A stretch of DNA of 64,000 nucleotides from Brachynemurus nebulosus. Taxonomy: Eukaryota > Arthropoda > Insecta > Neuroptera > Myrmeleontidae. Within the stretch, counting starts at the first letter, position 1. Every line of letters starts with the position of its first letter. A program made the translations under genes and the position numbers. Positions 23,830 to 36,626 of the stretch are shown in pieces. Under the pieces are notes generated by a model, which searched no databases, was not told where the DNA came from, and saw only the letters and a list, made by a program, of their open reading frames with translations. The stretch spans positions 19,069,725 through 19,133,724 of the forward strand of contig JAPWDM010000001.1 in the NCBI GenBank assembly GCA_035578155.1, read 5' to 3'.

Positions 23830-24360
23830 CTAAGGCCGTATTAAAGATCCAAAATAAACAGCTGGACGAATTAAACTTTGCTCAAATAATGCTGAAATCC
23901 TGAAAAAATAATCGTGAGGTTGTAATTGCTTCCTAGAATTCTGCGAAGCCAAAAATAACCAAAGTATACGATTGAATGGTTGTTGGTTAGGTCGAGCGCA
24001 GATTAGGATACAGTTAACGCAGACAGGCCGGCGCAGTTTCTGTGGCTCTTGTTGTAGAACGGGACAGCGCGAATAGAAGCGCAGAGCAGAGTAGCACTGC
24101 GTCGCACGAGACCAATGTAGCACTCGTGAATGTGACACAGAAACTGCACGACATTGTAACACGTTCTCAAGTTTTAGTTGGTTTTGTTTCGCCGAAATAG
24201 AAAAAATTGAAGCAATTGAAGAAAAACATTGCTGTTCTGCTTTTAAATTCGTGCTATCTCGTCCCACAACAAGAGTCACGTGCTTTTCTGCCTTGCCCTG
24301 CCTGCTCTGCTCTGCTCTGTCCTGCCCTACGTTTACTGCTCAATGTGCACCTGGCCTTAG
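23830..24360. mobile_element. GC-rich inverted-repeat element (CTAAGGCC ends)
   Basis: CTAAGGCCGTATT opens and GTGCACCTGGCCTTAG closes the segment, giving inverted CTAAGGCC. Inside are TCTTGTTGTAGAACGGGACA and the inverted TCGTCCCACAACAAGAG (from the other strand CTCTTGTTGTGGGACGA), plus a CTGCTCTGCTCTGC patch at 24300-24320. The composition is clearly more GC-rich than its surroundings. A 149-codon minus-strand frame covers it but has no domain I know and is likely incidental. No target duplication seen. Confidence 0.5.
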
Positions 24361-26887
24361 TATTGAGATTTCCAAAAAAAAAAAAAAATTAACTCCGACT
24401 CATTCTCCTACAGCCATTATTTTTACTAAAATCGCACCAAAACCAAGAAATTCAAAAATAAAAAGGGTCTAGTGTTGTTCAAATTTTGAGAAAAGCTACT
24501 AGGTATTTATTAAATTTCCGTCTAGTACGTTGAAAATACTATTTAAAAATGAGCACTTTTGAATCAAAATCCTCTTCTTTTTTAACACTATTATTTTTTC
24601 AATGAAAAATGACATTTAATCCAATTTGACACCTTCATTTCAAGGAGTACGTCATTATATACATACCTACGAATCCATGCGTCATAACCGTATTATAAGC
24701 ATCGCATAGACACAAAAGCTCCAAACTCTGATACAATAATTTTTTATATCATTAATGAGACGCACGAGAGCTCTTAAGAAAATGATAAAACATCGACTCC
24801 ATAATACACTTACACCATAGTCAGACATTTTGTACTCGGGATATGCTCGGGATCGTCTTACATAATGATAATAACTATAGACCAAGAGCCAGCACATACT
24901 TTATTTCGGAGAGTTTTTTATCAGTTAAAATTTTATCTAAATAACTATTTGTGTATGTCTGAAATGAATAATGTCATCAACTGGACTGAACAATGATGGA
25001 GTCATTTGTTAAAATATGCCAAAAACAGTTCTTTGGAAATATTTCAAAAAGTACTGACTTTTCAATAAAAACGGTTATTATGGAATTACTATCAATCCTA
25101 TATATGAGGCGTTCAAAGCTAAAATGGATCAAATTCATAAATTATAGTTTTGAGATAATATTAATAGATTTGAGCGTTACTTTATGGTATTCCATATTTG
25201 TAAATAATAAAAAAATACTTTACTTTGCAAAATTCCACTTTTATTTTTGAAACTGTAACAATATTGTTTCGAACCGTTAGCTCATTTTCATTTGAGATAA
25301 TCAAGATTAAAATTTATTAATATTAGCTTCTAGTAATTTAGAGCATAATTTTGTTGCTATTTTTGTAGAATGAATGCTAATGTGGGCCATAATTTGAAAT
25401 AATTATTAACCTCTCAATTAATTTTGAATCAAAATTTACAAGACTTGACAGAATTTATTTGGTTAAAGGCATTAAAAAAGCAGGGACTTGGTTCATTATA
25501 GCTCCAAAAATATACGTCATTAACAAGTATCAATCCGCAACAAACAAATAATTTTTCACTTTTCGACTTGACTAACTTTAGCACTAAACGCCTCCTATTT
25601 TAGCCTCTTATCCTAGGTATATAATTATTACTTGCAATTAATATTTTTATTACCAAGTGGTCGAAACCAGTCTAGTACGAAGAAAAAGATTGTAGAAAAA
25701 CAATTTTTGAGATAAAAGGGGTATAAACAGATTACATTCATTGAATCTTGTATGTAATACAATGTATAAAATGAAACTTTTGTAATAGTTTTTCTTGCTA
25801 CCGTTTTTTAATCACTTTAAATAACCAGCAGACCCTTATAGAATTTCTAATTTCACTAAGTAAAAAGTAACTAATAAATCTAAATCTAAATTTAACTTAA
25901 TAAAAAACTCTCTGAATTAAGTGCATGCTCGGTTCTTGACCTAGTTTATTACATATTACAGTACCTTCTTGTATAGGAAAAGATTTGAAATCCCATTAAA
26001 ATATGATAGATTATCAAAAATTGTTACTGTTATTTTTATTATTATTGGATGTTTGCGATGGCAAAGTTTACCAACCATTCCGACCACAAAGTACAAACGA
26101 CTGTCGTTAGATATCGCCAGTTAAGTTTAATGTAAATGATGCAATCAAGGGAATATGTTCGTCAGAATGTTTTTACTTAAGGCAATTACTGGGTAAAATT
26201 ATTACTAAAATGTTCGACAGCGAACATTGAACATGATAATAATATTTCTTAAGAAAAATGAACCGAAAAGGTATTTGTATATAAAATATTAGTATCAAAA
26301 TGCGTGTCTCTGTGAATGACCATTCTGAAAATACAGCCATAACAAGAACATTGGGAAGAAGCGGAACTTTGATGGCCTGTCACTTCAACACAGCTGATTT
26401 TGAAAATAATATATTGTGCAACAAGTGAAAGTAGTCAATTTCCAACGAGAACGAAGCTGAGTACACGACCGAAATGAGTGCGCTCAGTCACTTAAATGAG
26501 AAGTTGATAACACCGCACAAGTTGCATGTATTATTTTTTATTACGAGTTGTACGTACTCTCTTTTATTACTATTTGTTTATTACATTTTAAAATAACATT
26601 TTTGCAATTCCGGAACTAAGAAACATAACTTGGTCTCTCAAAATAGGGAATAAAGTGTCACTTTTAGTCAGAAGGGACCAAAGATAGTTTTTCTCTCGCT
26701 TTTATGCCAATCAACAAGCAGAATTTATAGAACATCACCAATCAGTAAGCGAAATTTAACTTAAATTAAATAGCGATGCTAGGTAACTAAATTAAAATAA
26801 TAAACAAATTCAAATTTGTATAGATAAAAACAAACAGTTATAATATTGTATAGGTACGTACAATTTGATTGATTTATTCAAAGTAGG
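24361..26887. other. no gene seen
   Basis: An A-run at 24374-24388, then AT-rich DNA. An 85-codon frame at 24993-25250 has ordinary AT-rich composition and no recognisable motif. Confidence 0.4.
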
Positions 26888-26889
26888 TA

Positions 26890-28060
26890 CAGTCAAGTGC
26901 CCATACTTGGGACAGCACCCTAACTTGGGACATTTTGTTAAGTTTTGTTTTGACGGTTAGTACCTACACCTGTCTTTATTTCATTTTCTAAAAACAGGTG
27001 GTGGAATATTTTAGACTGTTGTTTGAGATTATGTCTGTTCGACCTCATTTGCGTAGCGTCATAGGTGAGTTAAATAATTTTATATTTTGGAACAAAAAGC
27101 ACAATTTTTTTATATAAAAATAACTTTGATCGCCCTGATTGACCCGTCAACATCAGACTTGAGTAAATCCTAAATTTCTTTTGTGTATGTTTTTGGGCAG
27201 TGCTTCTACACATTCAGTTAAATATAACTAATTTCCTTAATTTTTTATTTATATTTCTATAAAAATCGGAAAATATGCTCCTAACTTGGGACAGTGTTCC
27301 AAGTTACGAAACAAGAAAGTAACTGCTTTGAGATAAGCTACATGAGGAATTATTTAGGATCAACAAATACATTTGTATCAGGGGCGTACATAGCGGAGCT
27401 TCTTGGGACCATCATGGGGAAAATAATAGGACTAAAAAAATTTCTGAGACAAAATTAACAATAAAAATTATAAATTGAATTTCTGTACCGTTGACGACTA
27501 AAAAAAAAGAAAGAAAAAAAAAACGGTAAATTTACCGATATATTGTTTAAAATTAAATAATATCCAGTGTATATTTTTAATTTTTTTTTTTTTGAACGTA
27601 AATTCTGATTGGACTATGGGCGTTAGAAAGCCTATCAAAGTGTTCAGAGGCAGATACATATTCCCAAAGTTTTAAAATGAAGCAATAAAAACGCTCCTAA
27701 CTTTCAGGCAATTTTGGACTGTGTTATATATGACTTTTCTTCTTTTTTACGATCATTTCTGAAATAAACTTTTTTTTTAAGAGATTAAAGTGCCTCAAGT
27801 TATTTACAACTTTCCTATATGTGGTACATAAGTAAAAATACACGGTGTCCCAAGTTAGGATGGGGTATCCCTTACTTGGGACAGTAGACATTTATTGTTT
27901 TTCAATTTTATTGACAGGACTTATAAACTTGAAACTTTTTGCAGATAAAGTACTAAGTCCCTTCCAAAACATGGTTGGTTTATTTCTAAAATAAAACTTA
28001 ATAAAAACACACTGACGAAAGTTAAAGCTCAAAACTGTCCCAAGTTAGGGCACTTGACTG
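26890..28060. mobile_element. pogo-like non-autonomous element (CAGTCAAGTGCCC ends)
   Basis: Ends are CAGTCAAGTGCCCATACTTG and, from the other strand, CAGTCAAGTGCCCTAACTTG, flanked by TA (26888-26889, 28061-28062). CAGT termini with a TA target are standard for pogo/Tigger elements. The terminal word is iterated inside: CCTAACTTGGGACA (26922), GCTCCTAACTTGGGACAG (27275), GTCCCAAGTTAGGATG and CTTACTTGGGACAG (27846-27885). A separate word CAGGGGCGTACATAGC at 27378 resembles a hAT-type end, but its partner is missing. Confidence 0.75.
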
Positions 28061-28529
28061 TACCTACCTATACTTGATATAATATTAATTATTTATACAA
28101 TTTAGATGACAAACTGATTTTTATTAATCCCTCGTGTGAATTGTTGTCCTTGGGCCTTTACAGGCCCTTTAGCAACAAAGTTCACACTCGGCATTTCAAA
28201 TCACACTGTAGTCCCTTGGGACTAAAAGTAATACTTTCTGTTTGTTATGAGGGACGAAAGCATGTGCAGTCGAAACTGGATAAGCGAGTTTTCAAGGGAT
28301 CGCGATCTATTATTCTCTTATGGAGGTTTCTCACTAACCCGAGCTTCTAGCTTACAGAGTTACGGGAGAGTCTGTCCCACTTATAGAAGTCTAGAAAAAA
28401 TACAACCAATATGTATTGAGAAACATGCATATTCTATGGATATTACTTATTAGAATAATATAATTACCTATATTTGGACATTGATTAAAATGCATTCGAA
28501 TAAAATATAAGTTCTTTGAAATTTAAAAA

Positions 28530-29256
28530 TCCAAACTAATATTATAAATGCGAAATTGAGTTTGTTTGTTTGTTTGTTTGACTGGCTTTCACGCTTCAAC
28601 AGCTTAACCAATCAATTTGACACTTTGCACAGACGTTGCCTGCGGGCCAAAAACGGCTTTGTATATTACTAACAGAAGGGATCAGGAAGGACACAAACTA
28701 CTTTATACCCCGGGAAATTTCGCATGGAAAATTTCATTCCTGTGGAAAAATATATTTTAAATGAAACAAAAAATGATAATAGACAAAGATGACGATGTAC
28801 AGCGATAAACACAGGTTATTTTTTATCCCGATAAAATGTCTCATTCCCGAGGGAAAATGTATTTAAAACGAAAGAATGAAATAACAACTGACTATTAAAA
28901 AAAGGATGATTGATTTCAAACTTTGCATATTGTTTACAGAGAGGGCGAGAAAGGACACAGACTACTTTCTACCCCGGGAAAATATCTAAATCCTGTCGGA
29001 AGTCTTACTTCCGTGGGAAAATATATTTAAAACAGTATAAAAAAGAATCATTAATTTTACTTGAACTTGGCATGTTGTTAAAAGAATGTTATAATCTATT
29101 TTTTACCAGGGGAAAATATTGTATTCTGCGGGAAAATTCAAAGGAAAAAAGTAATAGCGACGCGCAATAGCGACGCGATAAAAGTATAATTGATACGTTT
29201 TAACTAGATGACATAATTTCAAATGCCACGCGGGCGAAGCCACGAGTAAATGCTAG
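28530..29256 (+). mobile_element. Helitron-like non-autonomous element inside the Tigger-like one
   Basis: It starts A|TC (28529-28531), followed by CTAATATTATAAATGCGAAA and a TTTG array, and ends CACGCGGGCGAAGCCACG, ten bases, then CTAG|T (29253-29257). Starting with TC, ending with a hairpin plus CTAG, and lying between A and T without duplication is the Helitron signature. Between the ends, CCCCGGGAAA...GAAAATATATTT blocks repeat about three times. This repeat type is widespread in arthropod genomes. No Rep/helicase frame, so non-autonomous. Confidence 0.6.
28561..28579 (+). repeat. (TTTG)n microsatellite
   Basis: Four to five TTTG units directly behind the Helitron-like 5' end. Confidence 0.85.
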
Positions 29257-29489
29257 TGAGTCATAAATAGCAAATGTTAAATACGTTTAACTGTCGCTTA
29301 TAGATGTACAAACAATTAGCAGTCTCAGTGATGGAGGTCCATGAGCGAAAAAAGACTCTCACTTATACAGGTTTTTGTTTCTTACTCATAGAGGTTTTAG
29401 AGCGGTAAAATAACAGGACCTGACAATTACCCTCACTTACAGAGTTCTCTCGCTTACCCAGTTCTTCCTTACTCAGGTTTGACTGTATT

Positions 29490-30059
29490 TAACTCTCGAA
29501 ATTGTTAAAAATGTTTTCATTCTCGGAAACAAACATATTTTCATATCTTTACCCTTGGCATTCAAGAAAGTGAAAATAAAATTATCTTTAACTTTCATTA
29601 TCTATTTTTGTATTATCATAATTCTATTCTTATATAAACATCGCTGCCAGTCGAGCAGTATTTATAATACCATCCTCAATACAATACAGAAATAACATTC
29701 AACTATTTTTAGACGAAACAGGTAAACACACGTGTCCTTATACTGATTATAAAACAAAACATTATACATATAATATGTATACAGGAGACAAGTGATATGT
29801 ATAAACAAGTTAACTTTAATCTATCCCCTATAATACTCTGTTAAAATTCATTCATAAAACCACAGCACACTAAAGCATATTGACTGAATTGGAGTTGAAC
29901 GGAATTTGTTTTTAGTTCTCACATAAAATAATCGAACAGTAGAAATGCCTTTTTTCTGTTCACCGCCCACTCTATTCAGTTAACAGAGTCCTCTATAGTC
30001 TATACAAATCTACTGTAACCAAGATAACTCGACCTCAGTCAGTTGCGCAGTAGTTAGGC
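29490..30059. other. no gene seen
   Basis: AT-rich unannotated DNA. Confidence 0.4.
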
Positions 30060-30084
30060 AAACCATGAAATATTTTCATGGTAG

Positions 30085-30119
30085 TGAAAAAGAAAAGAAA
30101 AAGAAAAAAAGAAAAAAAC
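30085..30119 (+). repeat. purine tract (GAAAA)n-like
   Basis: About 35 bases of A with scattered G and no C or T before CAGATC. Low complexity. Confidence 0.8.
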
Positions 30120-30259
30120 AGATCTTAAAATCTTATCGATTTTTATGATCGTTTACATATGATCGTTTACATATTGATTAACGCGAGTGCGAGTCATTAG
30201 TAAAGTGATTAGGTAATTAGAGTTTAGTAATTAGTAAACACTCTCCGACTGGGTTTAGT

Positions 30260-30326
30260 AATTTTAAGTAAAGTTGATGATTCTTTAAAGTGTAATTTTA
30301 AGTAAAGTTGATGATTCTTTAAAGTC
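30260..30326 (+). repeat. 34-bp tandem duplication
   Basis: Two direct copies starting AATTTTAAGTAAAGTTGATG with a 34-bp step. A 16-bp TATGATCGTTTACATA-type duplication also occurs at about 30140-30180. Confidence 0.85.
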
Positions 30327-31199
30327 TCATCGAAAGTTTCATCGAAAATACATAAAACGCTCAAAACCTCACGATTTCGTTAGAAGATACTTTTTTTAAC
30401 AAAACAAAGCATTAATTTACACAAAAGGGTTCAGCTGTATTTGAATTGTATCCAGATTTGCTCGTGATAACTGAAGAATGTATAAATTGTCCCACATAGT
30501 ACTGAAACATTAGTAAATACGCAGCTAGTCTGTTATTTAATTTTTTTTCAGCAACTATTACACTGTCGAAAAAACCCGTAGTTTTCCGGTATTCTATAAT
30601 TCAATATTAACCTTATTACAACCAAAACTTAAGGTTCAGAAACCTAGGAAATCAAGTGGAAAAAGTAGGTAGGTATATTAAAAAAATATATTTTTAGAGG
30701 TAGCTTTTTCAAATGATATCTTACACGGTATATTAATTAACACTTTCTTTGTTTCGACCAAACTAACACCTCATTTTTATTCAAAAAAATATTATTTTCT
30801 AATCGTTGTTTGACTATATGCGCGTCAAAAAGACCTAACATCACGCCAAATTTCAAATTCCTACGTTACATAATTTTCGAGAAAAACCTCTGTTACAGAC
30901 AGACAGGCGGACACGAGAATGATCTTATAAAAGTTCCGTTTTAAGTGAATAGCTCGGATGAATTCGTCATCCAGACGCATCCGATTTTTCGAAGCGAAAA
31001 TTTTGGCTAATTTTCACCAATTTTAGTAATTTTTTACAAATTTTGGCCAAAATTCAAAATTTTTTTGATCTGTTTTTACATCACTTTCAAAACATTGTTC
31101 TAAATGAACTACATTTCGAGAAAAGTTAAGAAATTTGCTGAATTTCTTTACAATAAATGCTTCATTGTTTTTACAATAACAATATTTATATCTATTTCA
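30327..31199. repeat. degraded dispersed repeat scrap
   Basis: Around 30822-30955, CCAAATTTCAAATTCCTACG, GACAGACAGGCGGACACGAG and TCTTATAAAAGTTCCGTTTT follow each other. This resembles the dispersed repeat type at 4.2-4.3 and 50.2 kb (GACAGAC...GGAACACTAAAAA), without its final segment. No gene is seen. Confidence 0.4.
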
Positions 31200-31212
31200 T
31201 TTTTCAAAATAA

Positions 31213-31572
31213 AAATTGACTAACTTTTCAAGAACCGATTTTGAAAATTTCGTTACTTTTAGAGAGATAAACTATTTTAAAAGAATATAAGTTATGTTGT
31301 ATGAGGTCTGCCAGGATCCGGGGGTTCCAAAGTGCCAAAACCAAAACTACCCAACCGATTTTGAAAATTTTTTCACCTTTAAAAATTTAATTTCATTTAA
31401 ATACATACATGTTATACTATATGAGATCCGCCATGGTCCTGGAGACCCAAAAAGCGCCAAAAATTAACTGCTAAACTAATTTTGAAAATGTTTTCACCGT
31501 TAGAGAGTTAAACTATTTTAAATGGATACAAGTTGTTATATGAGATTGGCCAGTGCCCAGTCTTTGGAAATT
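31213..31572 (+). repeat. 120-bp tandem repeat, three copies
   Basis: AACCGATTTTGAAAATTT at 31233, AACCGATTTTGAAAATTT at 31353 and AAACTAATTTTGAAAATG at 31473 give exact 120-bp steps. Each unit continues with TTTAGAGAG-type, ATTTTAAA, ATATGAGATC(C)GCCA and CAAAGCGCCAAAA words. The copies have diverged moderately, and no frame runs through them. Confidence 0.85.
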
Positions 31573-33105
31573 CACTATGTTATGCAGATGCTGCGACAGG
31601 GGTATTTATTTGTATTCTAAGAAAAACACTACTCGTATTTATATTAAAAATCTAATAAATAATACTAAAACGTAGTTTGTGTAGCTACTCTCCGAAGTGA
31701 AGAGAGAATAGACTATGAGATTACTCACAGAAAATAGGAACTCTACTAATTACTTTACCGTATTAGGCAGCACTTGTTCAAACATGATTAGTAATAATCA
31801 CCAATCAACGTATAAACGGGCCACAGTAATATATTTGGTAAATTAAATGTGGACATTGTTAATAGATGGACATTGCGCATTTTACTTTGCGAGCCACAAT
31901 TGCTTTTACCAGTTGATACCAATATAATACCTCACTTTATTCCATTCAATATATTCTGCGTGGTATGCGAAAGGTAAACGTTTGGTCTGATCATTTGTTT
32001 ATTATAATTTGATTTCATTGTCAAGATGAAAGTAATGGGAATAACGAAGGATTTTCGTAACCATAGATAAGTAACGCATCAATTAATTCATTGTTATTCA
32101 GAATAACGGAATGGGTACATCTGAATTTTAATAGTCTCCTAACCGGAGGGTTATCGAGGATACTTTGTAGTAAAATTTATATTTTGTACTTTGATCGACA
32201 TACTTTATACTACCGTATTACGATGAAATATGCAAAAACATTACGAGTCTTTCAGGAGCGGTATTATAAGAGCGAAGACTGCACCCTTGGAGTTATAGAT
32301 TTTATACCATAACTAAAAAATTTATCCATTTCTACCACCTTCTTTGTCTCAATAGTTAAGTTGATTACTAAGCAACAAAAACGCAACAACTGTTTTAAGC
32401 TAGAGATTAAATTGAAACTCTCATTTTTAACAAGGACAATTTTTGGCAAAATAACCACTAAATACTACTTGAAAAATTTTATCTTTTATTGGACACTACG
32501 TACGTTTCGGCCAAGATCGACCATCATCATGTCTATATTTTATATAAAAAAAAATAAATAAATAAATTGAAGATTAAATAATTTTAAAATTTCTAAAAAT
32601 AAATTAAAGGCAAATAAAATATGAAAACATACCTAATATACAAATTTTTTTCGCAGAAACACGTATAATAATAATCAATAAACCAATTAAAATTTGTAAA
32701 CAGTATACACAACAATTTTTTAAAAAACAATTCAAAAATTAAAAGCAATATAAAACAATTAATACCTCTGCCGCAGCATCCTGCATAACATAGCAAATTT
32801 CCGTTTATAAAAATTAGTTTTTCTTGGAAACTAGTTGATATAGAATAATAGTTTTTTTGACCTTTTTTATGTGATTTTTTCTTCTCTTTCAAATGGTGTA
32901 AAAAAATCATACAAAAATTTTTGAGTAAGACGAAATTTTCGCAAAAACCATTTTTTTTTTTTCACGAAAATTGCACCAAAAAACCATGTTCTGGGCATCG
33001 GAACTGTTTGGTTAACAAACTCGTCCAACGATTTGGGACTTACAATATTGTCACAAAATTTCATAAACGTAAGACATTTCGTTCGAGAGTTATCGCGCGG
33101 ACACA

Positions 33106-33108
<3 letters not shown>
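31573..33108. other. no gene seen
   Basis: AT-rich. Frames of 64-105 codons on both strands overlap each other and lack domains; the 105-codon minus frame at 32593-32910 is lysine/phenylalanine-rich low complexity. Confidence 0.4.

Positions 33109-33199
<91 letters not shown>
33109..33199. repeat. (AT)n microsatellite
   Basis: About 91 bp of perfect AT repeats next to a possible transposon end. Confidence 0.95.
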
Positions 33200-33200
<1 letters not shown>

Positions 33201-33245
33201 TAGCTGACCCACCCACGCGATGCTGTGGCTCAGTAGTTATAATTG
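33200..33245 (-). mobile_element. possible Helitron-like 3' end abutting the AT array
   Basis: On the minus strand the sequence reads CACAGCATCGCGTGGGTGGG then TCAGCTAG|TA. CTAG next to T and the CGCG-rich approach resemble the ends at 11517 and 29256, but the hairpin is poor (CACAGC/GCGTGG). Insertion into or next to an AT array would explain its position. Confidence 0.35.
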
Positions 33246-36026
33246 ATTGAATTAATTTTTTCTTATGATTTTGATACAATCAAATCAATAGTTACTAATA
33301 CAGCTGAAAATAGTTTCGCCAATTTTAAGTCATATTATAAAAAAATACAAGTCTCAAAATTGTACTCTAACATTACTTGCTTGTTCTATGACTTGCACAG
33401 GTTTTCAGAATAATAATTCTGTAACGTTTACAAATCTGGGTTCGAAATTTTATTGAAATATTCTGTTAATTTATTAACGAAACCATACTTTAACCAGTAG
33501 GAAGCTATTAGTTTAAGACGGTGTTATTAGAACCATAGACAAGACAACACTGAAAGGTAACAAAAATTTCTGAGGACAGAACTTTCAAAAAAACTTAACG
33601 TCCATTAAAGGCAAAGCCTGCGAACACCCAAACAGCTGTGAAGGAGTACATTTTTGTGTACTGTAACGCCAGTCTTTATCCGTTTTCGTGCACATAATTA
33701 CAACATGCAAACGGATTCAATTTCGTTTATAATTTTTCGTTTTTGATGTACATTTTTATCACACATGTAATAATCTGAGAAAAAAAAATAGTATGCTCCA
33801 GGTTTTCTATTATAATTATTAATTTATATGTTAGTTATTGGAATTTTTTCTATGATAGTTGTTTTTAGCATTATTAAAAAAATTTTAATTATTTAATAGG
33901 TTTTAATTATATTAATAATGAAACTTTTACGGTAGTTGTTAAAGGTCTAAAAAAAATTTAGCTGTTCTCACTACTTCTAACAATAAAATCTTAACTGTAA
34001 AATAAACTCTAAAAGATTCTGTCCGTTGAAAAATGCTGACGAACAGAGACGGACGTATTCGTCCGAATCGCACTTTACAATTTCCTACTAGCAACGAGCG
34101 TCAAGCCTAAACCGAAAATGGCCTACGTTAACCAACTAACAGAATTGCTAACTGACATTAAGATATATAAATTATATTATTTTCTAATTTGCCTTTTTTT
34201 TAAATTATCTCATGTACAATTGATAAATAAAAATAAAAAATTTTTGAACATAATTATAAAACAATTCAATCGTAAAAAGATGGTGCACTCATGGGAAATC
34301 GAAAGAATAAACAGATGAGGATTCTTTTCGGAAAAAAAATACCAAAAAAAAAAAAAAAAATGTAAATACCACAGTTTAAGCGTAGTGAAAAAAAAAAATC
34401 CTCCTTTTTAATTTCATTAAGAGGGCATATAATGAAAATTATAATTTTTTTTTAAAAACTTTTTTCTACAATTTTAATTTAATTTTATAAAAAATAAAAA
34501 AGTACTTCATTTTTTTTTTTGCTTGCTCGTTTCTATGTTATACATATAATGAAGAAAGGAGAATTTTCATGAGAAATTTTCAGATAATTTATTTTCAATT
34601 TAATTTACAGTCTAGAAAATTTTTTATACCCTAATTGATTACAATAAGTTCAAATATAAAAAATACAAAAAAAATAAAAATTTAATCCACTTAAAGTCAT
34701 TACAGATAGATTTCTAACGTGTTCGCAATATTATAAAGTCTTATAAAGTACAGAGCAATTAAAAAAATTGAATACCTAACTATTATTTTGTAAAAGAAAT
34801 TTCAATCCAGTAAGTAATTAACATGTTCCTGTTCGCTTCAGTCTTTTCAGTACAGTCCTTGTTTTGAATGAACCCAGCAAGCCATTTTCGAAACCTCGTA
34901 ATGTTTACCACCGTCAACAGAAATTAAAAATTTATAAATTGCTGAAATTTTATTAAAATCGAAATTGACTATTTTAGTCTTTTTCATAAAGTTCTTTTAG
35001 TTCCGGCAATTTTTAATCCACACAAATGAAAAGTACTGATACTCAATTTGTTCACGATACGAACGATAATCGGATTCTATCAAGAAAATTGTCTGTACGC
35101 CTTATTAAGGTTCCGAAGAAAACATCTCTTAGTACTTTCAAAATTTCTAAATCTTATAAGACTCACGACAATGCAGGAAATTTTGCATGTATATGCTACA
35201 GGTAGAGATTTCACAATCAGATAATCGTTAGCCCAAAAATTTTTTCTTAATTTTTTCAAGCAGGTACTTGCTCGAAAAACAGAGACGGCAAATTTTCGTT
35301 CCAGTTATTCTATTTTGTGTGATATCATGTGATGTCATTGGAAAGCGTTCCTTTAGCACTGCTCATTTGTAAATGTAATTGAGGTTTCTTTGCCACTGTT
35401 CAATTTTAAGCCCGTTTGCGAAATATTTAGCTTTAAAGTGTATTTTTTTGCCACTGTCTTGCCAGCTTTTCAACTATAGGTTTAAAAAATTTGAATACCT
35501 AATTAAAATTGTTTCGGTTAAGTTGCTTCGTTCAGTTTCAAAAATATAACAGACCACGTTTTGGAAAACCCGAAAAGAAATTTTAAGTTGAGAATATATT
35601 TCCTGCAAATTACTGTAAAATGCAATATTTTACTGCAAAGTATGTTTCACTATTAGATAACATACCCCCAAAACCCTTTACAAGAAGTGTACAATATATT
35701 ATTATTTAATTCAGCTTCATAGAATACATATCTAAGTAACAACATCGAATATATTTATCTATTTTTACAAAAAAATCTACCCAAATTCTCTGCATACTTT
35801 ATCTTGAAAGCTGTGGGAATCTAATGGCGAAGGAACCCTGTTGTAATGTGGATCCAAGTACATGTGGATCAAAATCTAGGTGAGTCCAATGAATGAGTCC
35901 AAGTTCAAAGAAAGGCATTTCTGGATACTTTGAACTTGGCGAGTCCCTCAAAACATATAGTCACGTTAAACCAAACATCTTCCGAAATATTTATCACTAT
36001 AAATAATGTCTCCAAATATTTATGAC
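33246..36026. other. no gene seen
   Basis: Mostly AT-rich. A less AT-rich patch with several CG dinucleotides lies at 34020-34130. GAGTCCAAGTTCAAAG and CTTTGAACTTGGCGAGTC (about 35897-35945) form a 16-bp-type stem. Nothing coding. Confidence 0.4.
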
Positions 36027-36028
36027 TA

Positions 36029-36624
36029 CCGTCATCTGGGGTGAAATTGATCATCGAAGGTGAGGTTGTTCACTAAATCATATTTTTTTAAATTGAATAT
36101 ATCTCCAGAACTATAGTTTAGAATGCAATTTAGCGACCGGTAATGGAAGAAGTAAGATGACTGAAAATTCCCTATACACGTCAAGTTCAGCTGCAGTTCC
36201 GTATCTTTAAAAAATAATGTATCAAAAGAAATCGTATTTTTGGGTGAAAGCAAACTTTTAAAACTTTATCTGATAAGTCAAAATCTAAACATAGTTTTTA
36301 TATTTTAATAAAATACGCATAATTTTTGATGCCTTGTGACCATCACGTGCTTAGCTGTACATAATCAGTCCAGTATTTTTTGTCATATTGGACATATTAC
36401 TGCGTGGGGTGAGATTAATCATATAAATGGAGTGAAAATTTTTTGGTGATACGGAACTGCAGCTGAACTTGACGTGTATAGGGTATTTCCAGCCATCTTA
36501 TTTCTTCCAGAATCGGTCGGTAAAATCGCATTCTAAACTATAGTTCTGGTGCTATATTCAATTTAAAAAATATGATGTAGTGAACAATCTCACCCCCGAT
36601 GAACAATTTCACCCCAGATGACGG
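36029..36624. mobile_element. TA-target MITE, CCGTCATCTGGGGTGAAATT ends
   Basis: The first 20 bases are identical on both ends when read inward, with TA outside (36027-36028, 36625-36626). The inverted arms continue for about 200 bp with high similarity, including GATACGGAACTGCAGCTGAA and CTTGACGTGTATAGGG on the right and their reverse on the left. Length is 596 bp. The minus frame at 36032-36253 lies in one arm and is not a gene. Confidence 0.85.
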
Positions 36625-36626
36625 TA

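Larger units (their letters stand above)
28267..29485. mobile_element. Tigger-like element broken by a Helitron-like insertion
   Basis: Left end CAGTCGAAACTGGATAAGCG and right end, from the other strand, CAGTCAAACCTGAGTAAGG. TA follows the right end (29486-29487); the left has TG, probably TA once. Words like CACTTATAC(A)GG, CTCACTTACAGAG and CTCGCTTACCCAG iterate the end motif. Removing 28530-29256 leaves about 490 bp, a typical MITE size. The insertion is therefore younger than this element. Confidence 0.65.

Noticed and set aside
23830..24279. 149-codon minus-strand frame
   Set aside because: It lies inside a GC-rich inverted-repeat element and extends because that DNA has few stops; no domain or homologue comes to mind.
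27030..27063. ATG followed by MSVRPHLRSVI and a GTGAGTT donor as a transposase first exon
   Set aside because: Too short, no downstream exon recognised, and inside a non-autonomous pogo-like element.
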